Assembly: GCF_001696605.3 (NCBI RefSeq)
Contig: NZ_CP031716.1
Span: 2,604,001-2,668,000 of the forward strand
DNA: 64,000 bases
Direction of reading: 5' to 3'
Source of the DNA: Acinetobacter wuhouensis
Lineage (GTDB): Bacteria; Pseudomonadota; Gammaproteobacteria; Pseudomonadales; Moraxellaceae
Below are positions 58,407 through 64,000 of this stretch, one piece after another. Below the pieces are notes generated by a model. The model searched no databases and was not told where the DNA came from. It saw only the letters and a list, made by a program, of their open reading frames with translations. How positions within the stretch are numbered: position 1 is the first letter of the stretch; each line of letters starts with the position of its first letter. Position numbers and translations under genes: made by a program.

Positions 58407-59006
58407 TTAAATCACCAATGAAATCGCAATTCCCCACATCACCACTCCAATGATAAAATCTAATATTTTCCATGCTTTAGGATTTTGAAAAATAGGCAAT
58501 AATAATCGCGCACCATAACCCAACGTAAAAAAGAATAGCCAAGATGCTGTGATTGCACCCATTGCAAAATACATTGCTGTCGTCTCAAACTTTGTCGAAA
58601 TTGAACCAATCAACACCACGGTATCCAGATACACATGTGGATTCAGCCAAGTTAATGCCAAACAAATCAAAATCATTTTGAATAAATTTGATTCACTATT
58701 TTCACTCGGTAATAAACTGCTTGATGTTTTAAAGGCTTGAATAAAATGTTGCGCGCCGTAAAAAAATAGAAACGTCGCACCAAAATACTTCGCCCAATTT
58801 ACAATTTCAGGATGACTTTGTACTACATGTGAAAAACCCAGTACGCCCAATAAGATCAAAATCGAATCTGAAGCTGCACAAATCACACACAGCCAAAAAA
58901 CATATTGCTTTTTTAAGCCTTGCTTGAGGATAAATGCATTTTGCGCCCCAATCGCAATAATCAGACTGAATCCTACAGCCATCCCCTGTATATAACTCTG
59001 CAACAT
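58407..59006 (-). CDS. argO: LysE/ArgO-family amino acid exporter
   Basis: A 199-residue inner-membrane exporter with five or six hydrophobic helices. The N-terminus has AIGAQNAFILKQGL, the LysE/ArgO signature, and WLNPHVYLDTVVLIG near 117. It exports basic amino acids, probably arginine and possibly lysine. It is divergent from an ArgP-type LysR gene, the usual pair. Confidence 0.9.
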   Translation of the reverse strand: MLQSYIQGMAVGFSLIIAIGAQNAFILKQGLKKQYVFWLCVICAASDSILILLGVLGFSHVVQSHPEIVNWAKYFGATFLFFYGAQHFIQAFKTSSSLLPSENSESNLFKMILICLALTWLNPHVYLDTVVLIGSISTKFETTAMYFAMGAITASWLFFFTLGYGARLLLPIFQNPKAWKILDFIIGVVMWGIAISLVI

Positions 59007-59215
59007 TTAACACTACACTTTTAACATTTCTATCAATCACGCTATTATCTTCACTTATGCTATAAAGTGAGTATTTCTAAATAAATATAATCATTACTGA
59101 GTTTTTCTTAGCTTTAATAACTATGCTATTTTTAGTCAGAGATCTTTAATTCTTCGATAAATTAATGATCTTTAGCAATTAATATATCCACCTTTGCAAT
59201 AGAGTCGATTGGAAG

Positions 59216-60103
59216 ATGTTACAAAGTAAACATAGTGAAGCTTTCTTGGCTGTCGCAGAAACAGGAAGTTTTGAACAGGCTGCACAGCGTCTAAACATCA
59301 CAGCGTCTGCAGTGACATTACGCTTACAGAGCTTGGAAAAAAGTCTAGGGCATCTACTTATTGTTAGAGAACGCCCCTGCAAACCGACACAGGTTGGACA
59401 GTCACTGTTGCATTATTTACAACACAGCAAATTGCTTGAGCAGAACTTTTTGCAAAATTTGACAGGGCAAACAGCTTCTTCTTTTTATCAGGTCAATATC
59501 GCAACCAATGCTGATTCTTTAGCAACATGGCTATTGCCTGTTTTAAAATCGTGTCTGGTTGAAAATCAGATTGTGGTACATTTTCAGGTCGATGATCAGT
59601 CACAGACGCATCATTTACTTGAAGCCGGATTAGTCAATGCGTGTGTGACCACAGAAGCCCAAGCCATGAAAGGTTGCAGTGCAGCGTATATTGGCACTAT
59701 GCATTATCATTTTGTCGCGACCTCTGCGTTTTGTCAGCAATGGTTTAAAAATGGTGTCAATCGTGAATCAATTCGGCTCGCACCTGCCCTTATTTTCAAT
59801 CCCAAAGATGGTATGCATACTGATTATATACAAAAGAATTTTGGTTTAAATGTCGCACAATATCCACATCACTTTATTCCCTCATCACATGGTTTTGTCG
59901 ATGCGATTGCTATGGGCTTAGGTTATGGCTGGTTACCTTATTATCAAGCCAAAGATTTTTTTACTAATGGTACTTTGATCGAAGTTTCTCCAGCACTTCA
60001 AATTGATTTACCACTCTATTGGCATCATTGGAAACAACAATCCAAGCAACTTGATCAAATTACCCAAGTGCTAAAAACAACGGCACAAAGTGTTTTGCAA
60101 TAA
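59216..60103 (+). CDS. argP: LysR-type regulator ArgP
   Basis: A 295-residue LysR-family activator. The HTH (EQAAQRLNITASAVTLRLQSLEKSLG) begins near residue 19; the effector domain follows. Location beside argO and 210 bp of shared upstream region indicate it controls the exporter in response to arginine or lysine. Confidence 0.88.
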   Translation: MLQSKHSEAFLAVAETGSFEQAAQRLNITASAVTLRLQSLEKSLGHLLIVRERPCKPTQVGQSLLHYLQHSKLLEQNFLQNLTGQTASSFYQVNIATNADSLATWLLPVLKSCLVENQIVVHFQVDDQSQTHHLLEAGLVNACVTTEAQAMKGCSAAYIGTMHYHFVATSAFCQQWFKNGVNRESIRLAPALIFNPKDGMHTDYIQKNFGLNVAQYPHHFIPSSHGFVDAIAMGLGYGWLPYYQAKDFFTNGTLIEVSPALQIDLPLYWHHWKQQSKQLDQITQVLKTTAQSVLQ

Positions 60104-60173
60104 GGATGTATAGGGGCAATAATGTATTAGAGTAGCAACATTCAGATTTATAAATCACATGCAACACAATGCT

Positions 60174-60752
60174 CTATTGTGCTTTCCATTGTCCATTCAC
60201 TTGAATATTCACTTTTTCTCCGACACCACCCACAGCTTTTTTCATCCCAAAATCACTACGGTTAATCGTCGTAGATGAATTAAAATCCAAAAGTTTCGGA
60301 TTACTCGTATTCGGTTTAATCGTCGCATCAAATATGACTGATTTAGTCACATTACGTAGCGTTAAATTGCCAATAATTTGATACTTATTGTTTGAAAGTG
60401 CTTTAAAACTTGTACTTTTAAAAGATACTGAAGGATACTTAGCCGCATAAAATAAATCCTCACCAAAGATCATATTCTTCAAGGAAGATTTATTGATGCT
60501 TAGGCTATTTACATCCATTACAAATTCAGTCGATGCTTTTTGTGGTGCTTTTACATCAAAGTTAAGTGAAGATTGCACACGCTTAAACTGCCCTTTGACA
60601 ATGCTTATTCCCATTGAATCTATATTGAACCCAACCCGACTCGATGGCGTTAAAGTCCAGTTTGTGGCAAATGCGCTTGTACTCAATACAGCAGTCGAAA
60701 AAATAACAGCTTTGGCAATCTTTTGATTCAATCGTTTTTGATTCAATTGCAT
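60174..60752 (-). CDS. YceI-family periplasmic protein
   Basis: 192 residues; the lipocalin-like fold of the YceI family binds isoprenoid-type lipids. A signal peptide ends near AFA-TN. The conserved NRSDFGMK-type block is near 165 (INRSDFGMKKA), after which VNIQVNG closes the barrel. Monocistronic. Function in the cell unclear. Confidence 0.87.
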   Translation of the reverse strand: MQLNQKRLNQKIAKAVIFSTAVLSTSAFATNWTLTPSSRVGFNIDSMGISIVKGQFKRVQSSLNFDVKAPQKASTEFVMDVNSLSINKSSLKNMIFGEDLFYAAKYPSVSFKSTSFKALSNNKYQIIGNLTLRNVTKSVIFDATIKPNTSNPKLLDFNSSTTINRSDFGMKKAVGGVGEKVNIQVNGQWKAQ

Positions 60753-60833
60753 GATATATCCTTAACTTTGTTTTAGCCTTAGCAGTACAAGGTCTGGTTT
60801 ACTGCCTGCAAAGCTTCATTCTATGCAATAAAG

Positions 60834-61409
60834 TTAGAGATTCGATTTGTCCTGAGTGTCGAATTTGTGTTGCAATTGTTGATACATATCACTTTTTTTA
60901 AAGTTTTGTAAAAATTCTATCGTTCCTTGTGGAAATTCCGTGTGTTTAATTTCACCTCGATAGTATGCTTCTCGTAATGGTGTAGCAGAAATTGAACCAA
61001 CTAAGCTGTCTAATTCAACCATTTCCCATTCAGGAAATAATTTTAAATAATAAGATGAATCATCTTTGAAATGACCGATTAATCCGATTTTATCTTGAGG
61101 TTTGACGACTTCATTGACCAATGATTTTACCAATTTAACCCATTTCACATCATTATAAACATCAATCACATGCACGAATTTAATGCGTTTTTGATCGGCT
61201 TCAGAAAAATTCGATAAAATCATCTGTTCCCTTTCTTGGGCTAGAAAAGGATTTTTGGTATTTCGCTCATTCTGTGCTGAACCGAGTGCCAAAATCACGT
61301 ATTGGCTTTGTTGTAATGCAATACTCACGGTTTGCATATGTGCCAAATGAAAAGGCTGAAAACGTCCAATATAGACAAGATCATCAAATTTATAAGTCAT
61401 AAAAATCAT
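60834..61409 (-). CDS. nadM: Nicotinamide-nucleotide adenylyltransferase (NadM type)
   Basis: A 191-residue nucleotidyltransferase that makes NAD from NMN and ATP. The nucleotide-binding motif is GRFQPFHLAHMQT (about 15-27) and the C-terminal SISATPLREAYY matches the ISxTxxR motif. Related NadM proteins may carry a C-terminal Nudix domain; this one does not. A second ATG three codons in (61400) is an equally good start. Monocistronic. Confidence 0.85.
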   Translation of the reverse strand: MIFMTYKFDDLVYIGRFQPFHLAHMQTVSIALQQSQYVILALGSAQNERNTKNPFLAQEREQMILSNFSEADQKRIKFVHVIDVYNDVKWVKLVKSLVNEVVKPQDKIGLIGHFKDDSSYYLKLFPEWEMVELDSLVGSISATPLREAYYRGEIKHTEFPQGTIEFLQNFKKSDMYQQLQHKFDTQDKSNL

Positions 61410-61501
61410 TTTTTATGAACTCACCAGTTGCAACATATTTTCAAATATGCGACATAATGAGGGCATAAAATCCAATTAAATTTTAAAGCAAGGATAGTAC
61501 G

Positions 61502-62302
61502 ATGACATTTCGTTGTATTCAACAACCGCATCAACATTTAAACGCAAATTTAGAAAATGGTGTACTGACTTTATCAATTAACCGACCAGAAGCAAAAAAT
61601 GCCTTGTACGGTGAATTGTATCTTTGGATTGCGTCAGCTTTAGATGAAGCAGATCAAGATAACAGTGTCCGTGTTGTGATTTTACGTGGTGCAGGTGCTG
61701 ACTTTAGTGCTGGCAATGACATGAAAGACTTTCTACAGTCTTTACAGAATAAACAAGAAGGTAAAGAAGGTGATGGACCTCCTTTTGTGTTATTAAAATC
61801 AGCAGCACGTTTTTCTAAGCCTTTGATTTGTGCAGTGCGCGGTGTTGCAATTGGGATTGGTGTAACGATTCTTCTGCATGCAGATCTCGTCTATGCAGAC
61901 AATACAGCCCTCTTCCAAATTCCATTTGTCAGCTTAGGACTTTCTCCTGAAGGTGCTTCGAGCAAACTGCTTATTCAACAAGCGGGCTATCATAAAGCGG
62001 CTGAATTGCTTTTAACCGCTCAGAAGTTTAACAGTGAAAAAGCTTTAAGTGCTGGTTTAATCAATAGTATTGAAGATGATGTCTATGGTCATGCTTTACA
62101 CCAAGCCCAAACGCTTGCGGCATTGCCTTTGGCTTCAATTAAACAAACTAAAGCCTTGATGAAACACAATCTTGAAGAAATTATTCAATGTGTAGATGAT
62201 GAAGCCGTGGTCTTTATGCAACGTGTAAAATCACCTGAAATGGCTGAAGCTGTTGCAGCATTTATGCAAAAGCGTAAACCTGATTTTGCTCAATTTAACT
62301 AA
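61502..62302 (+). CDS. Enoyl-CoA hydratase/isomerase family protein
   Basis: A 266-residue crotonase-fold enzyme. The oxyanion-hole segments are GAGADFSAGNDMKDF near 67 and CAVRGVAIGIGVTILLHADLVYA near 108. The second catalytic acid is in VSLGLSPEGASS, as in delta3-delta2-enoyl-CoA isomerases. Substrate unknown; fatty-acid or aromatic acyl-CoA beta-oxidation is likely. Confidence 0.87.
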   Translation: MTFRCIQQPHQHLNANLENGVLTLSINRPEAKNALYGELYLWIASALDEADQDNSVRVVILRGAGADFSAGNDMKDFLQSLQNKQEGKEGDGPPFVLLKSAARFSKPLICAVRGVAIGIGVTILLHADLVYADNTALFQIPFVSLGLSPEGASSKLLIQQAGYHKAAELLLTAQKFNSEKALSAGLINSIEDDVYGHALHQAQTLAALPLASIKQTKALMKHNLEEIIQCVDDEAVVFMQRVKSPEMAEAVAAFMQKRKPDFAQFN

Positions 62303-62361
62303 CGTTACACAGTAACATAAAAGCAGTTTTTGCTTCTCGATCAATATGGATACGCGATAAC

Positions 62362-62460
62362 GTCATCCGCAACGTGTTTGAGGCAGGACTACTTTTAATC
62401 AGATATGTTTCTGCGATGTATTCAATAGTTTGACGGAAGTGGACGAGTTTTGCGGATGAC
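62362..62460. repeat. Inverted repeat, possible dispersed intergenic element
   Basis: GTCATCCGCAA (62362-62372) and TTGCGGATGAC (62450-62460) are exact complements enclosing 77 bp. The stretch has no convincing gene. It is followed by another palindrome. Confidence 0.5.
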
Positions 62461-62470
62461 AATGGTTTTG

Positions 62471-62496
62471 CCTCCTTTTCCCGAAAGAAAAGGAGG
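62471..62496. repeat. Palindromic hairpin
   Basis: CCTCCTTTTC-CCGAAA-GAAAAGGAGG, a perfect 10-bp stem with a 6-nt loop and no T run. It could be a weak terminator of the hydratase gene or part of an intergenic repeat family. Confidence 0.55.
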
Positions 62497-62602
62497 TCGA
62501 GCCGAAGGCTAATCCCTAAATTAAAACTTTTGATGTAAGACTCCGTCAAAAACTACAAAACCATTTTAAATCTTCATAAAAAATTTCAATAAGGTTAAAC
62601 CA

Positions 62603-62677
62603 ATGCCACAAGACTCTACTGAAAAGAAGCGTTATTACGAACCTGCACCACAAGATATTGAAGAGATGGATCCGTAA
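62603..62677 (+). pseudogene. N-terminal fragment of an IS-interrupted nitroreductase gene
   Basis: ATG 62603 with AAGG 8 nt upstream begins 24 codons (MPQDSTEKKRYYEPAPQDIE...), ending in a stop created at the IS junction. The other side of the element continues with a nitroreductase-like N-terminus in frame from 63928, so the two pieces were probably one gene. Confidence 0.7.
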
Positions 62678-62749
62678 ATTTGAACAACTCCTATAAGTGA
62701 TATTCTGCTCCTCAAATGATGTTATAAACATCAATATATGGAGTATTTT

Positions 62750-63055
62750 ATGGCACGTAGACCAAGAAGAAATCATTCAAATGATTTTAAAGCTAAGGTA
62801 GCACTTGCTGCGATTAAAGCAGAAAAAACACTTGCTGAATTGAGTGCTGAGTTTGATGTTCATCAAAACCAAATTATTGACTGGAAAAATCAATTGATCT
62901 CAGCTTCCTCGCAAGCTTTCGATCAATCAAAAGCTCCAACAGAACCACCCATCGATCTAAAAAAACTACATGCAAAAATCGGTGAGCAGGCATTAGAAAT
63001 TGATTTTTTAGAAGGTGTGTTGAAGAAACTGGGCCGCTTCAACCACAAAAGTTAA
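62750..63055 (+). CDS. IS3-family transposase OrfA
   Basis: 101 residues from ATG 62750 (GGAG 6 nt upstream; an upstream in-frame ATG at 62738 is less likely). It contains the HTH_Tnp_1 motif (FKAKVALAAIKAEKTLAELSAEFDVHQNQI) and a leucine-zipper-like end (LHAKIGEQALEIDFLEGVLKKL) used for multimerisation. It ends in the frame shift zone before OrfB. Confidence 0.9.
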   Translation: MARRPRRNHSNDFKAKVALAAIKAEKTLAELSAEFDVHQNQIIDWKNQLISASSQAFDQSKAPTEPPIDLKKLHAKIGEQALEIDFLEGVLKKLGRFNHKS

Positions 63056-63882
63056 TCGACGACTCACTTCAGATTTCAGTATCTAAGCAAGCTAAGCTGC
63101 TGAAAGTCTCCCGTGGTTGTTATTACTATCGCCCAAAACCTGTGAGTGCATCAGATCTGAAGCTGATGCGATGTATTGATGAATTACATATGCAATATCC
63201 TTTTGCAGGCAGTCGTATGATGCGTGATTTGTTGAATCGTCAAGGACATCATATAGGACGACGTCATACACGTACTTTAATGAAGAAAATGGGTATTCAG
63301 GCGTTATATTGCAAACCAAATTTAAGCCAGGCTAATCAAGCTCACCGTAAATATCCATATCTGCTCAAAGGGTTGGCTATTCAGCGCAGTAATCAAGTGT
63401 GGTCTACGGATATAACGTATATCCCTATGGCAAAAGGCTTTGTTTATTTATGTGCTGTGATTGATTGGCATAGCCGCAAGGTACTTGCGCATAGGGTATC
63501 GATTAGTATGGAGGTGGATTTTTGTATTTCGGCTTTAAATGAAGCGATTGAAAAATATGGTCGACCTGAAATATTTAATACAGACCAAGGCAGCCAGTTT
63601 ACCAGTGATGCATTTATTGATGTATTGAAATCAAATGGCATTCAAATCAGTATGGATGGTAAAGGTCGATGGGTAGATAATGTGATGGTTGAACGATTAT
63701 GGCGGAGCGTTAAATATGAAGAGGTGTATCTCAAAGCTTATAGCAGTGTCACAGATGCGAAAAAGCAATTAAGTGCATATTTTGAGTTTTATAATTTGAA
63801 ACGACCTCATTCGAGTCTAGACAAAATGACACCAAATGAGTTTTACTATGATCAGCTACCCCAACAAAACAAGGTGGCTTAA
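63004..63882 (+). CDS. IS3-family transposase OrfB (DDE integrase)
   Basis: Frame -1 relative to OrfA and open from 63004; translation most likely enters by programmed frameshifting near the end of OrfA (around 63020-63030), joining through ETGPLQPQKLIDD. An internal ATG 63142 would give 246 residues. The rve core carries the catalytic triad: Asp in WSTDITYIP, Asp in FNTDQGSQFT and Glu in VERLWRSVKYEEVY. It appears intact. Confidence 0.88.
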   Translation, partial: FFRRCVEETGPLQPQKLIDDSLQISVSKQAKLLKVSRGCYYYRPKPVSASDLKLMRCIDELHMQYPFAGSRMMRDLLNRQGHHIGRRHTRTLMKKMGIQALYCKPNLSQANQAHRKYPYLLKGLAIQRSNQVWSTDITYIPMAKGFVYLCAVIDWHSRKVLAHRVSISMEVDFCISALNEAIEKYGRPEIFNTDQGSQFTSDAFIDVLKSNGIQISMDGKGRWVDNVMVERLWRSVKYEEVYLKAYSSVTDAKKQLSAYFEFYNLKRPHSSLDKMTPNEFYYDQLPQQNKVA

Positions 63883-63924
63883 CTAGAGCGGAATATCACT
63901 TATAAATACGCTTTTAGTTGTTCA

Positions 63925-64000
63925 AACAAGTGGGACCACCTCTTTGATGTCAATAATTTCCGCAAGGTTGTAGAAAGTCGTCGTTCTGTACGTAAATTTA
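63925..64000 (+). pseudogene. Continuation of the interrupted nitroreductase gene (runs off the window)
   Basis: From 63928 the frame reads KWDHLFDVNNFRKVVESRRSVRKF to the window end (given as positions 63928-63999). FRKVVESRRSVRKF is the start of the FMN-binding nitroreductase fold. No start codon or ribosome site precedes it in this side, so the gene began on the other side of the IS. The rest lies beyond the right edge. Confidence 0.65.

Larger units (their letters stand above)
62681..63924 (+). mobile_element. IS3-family insertion sequence
   Basis: A 1244-bp element with ends TGAACAACT...AGTTGTTCA; the inverted ends continue imperfectly through TATAAGTGATATTC with an indel. It encodes OrfA and OrfB in a -1 frame relation, as in the IS3 family. 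No clear target duplication is seen next to the ends. Confidence 0.88.

Noticed and set aside
62295-62549. Minus-strand 84-residue ORF between the hydratase gene and the IS
   Set aside because: No ribosome site, no recognisable domain, and it spans the palindromic repeats. Probably non-coding.

Overview
The window looks like chromosomal DNA of an Acinetobacter species. This is inferred from AT-rich coding sequence, a CarO-type outer-membrane protein, an acetoin (aco) cluster with its own lipoyl synthase, a rnc-era-recO-pdxJ block, and a CRISPR repeat of the type I-F class. I cannot name the species from the sequence alone.

Layout. 1-4800: a nitrogen-scavenging operon on the minus strand. It has a textbook sigma-54 promoter (4559-4574), a guanidine-I (ykkC) riboswitch aptamer (about 4441-4540), two paralogous DUF1989 genes (carboxyguanidine-deiminase subunits, long annotated as urea-carboxylase-associated proteins) and a biotin-dependent carboxylase cut by the left edge. 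Together these read as a guanidine-degradation operon rather than a urea one. 4800-13600: acetoin/2,3-butanediol catabolism (butanediol dehydrogenase, E3, E2, E1-beta, E1-alpha), a divergent dedicated lipoyl synthase and a GAF plus winged-helix regulator that is probably local. 14253-24900: soluble transhydrogenase, housekeeping lipA, an M61 peptidase, PBP5-type carboxypeptidase, NDH-2, SlyD, photolyase and two unknown genes.

25127-28424: a tRNA-Asn gene, then a 50-repeat/49-spacer CRISPR array read on the minus strand, with its leader on the right beside miaE. No cas gene lies anywhere in the window. Three spacers occur twice, one of the pairs 720 bp apart. 28425-38700: pdxJ, recO, era, rnc, lepB and lepA in conserved order with two small extra genes, followed by an acetyltransferase, a thioesterase and a Do-family protease. 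38927-46015: nadB, a histone-deacetylase-like hydrolase paired with an unknown gene, a 271-bp MITE-like element, a PaaI-type thioesterase, and tmk-mltG-pabC.

46178-51700: sulfate uptake (sbp, an alpha/beta hydrolase, cysT, cysW, cysA) and its CysB-type regulator. 51912-62300: FadL-like porin, CarO, dapD, queE-queC, Bcp, ArgO/ArgP pair, YceI, a NadM-type adenylyltransferase and an enoyl-CoA hydratase. 62303-64000: intergenic palindromes, then an IS3-family element that appears to split a nitroreductase gene, whose second part runs off the right edge.

The most notable items are the doubly controlled guanidine operon (nitrogen-responsive promoter plus guanidine riboswitch plus a possible translational switch), the large cas-less CRISPR array with a non-adjacent duplicated spacer, the GAF/winged-helix regulator beside aco, and the IS-interrupted nitroreductase.
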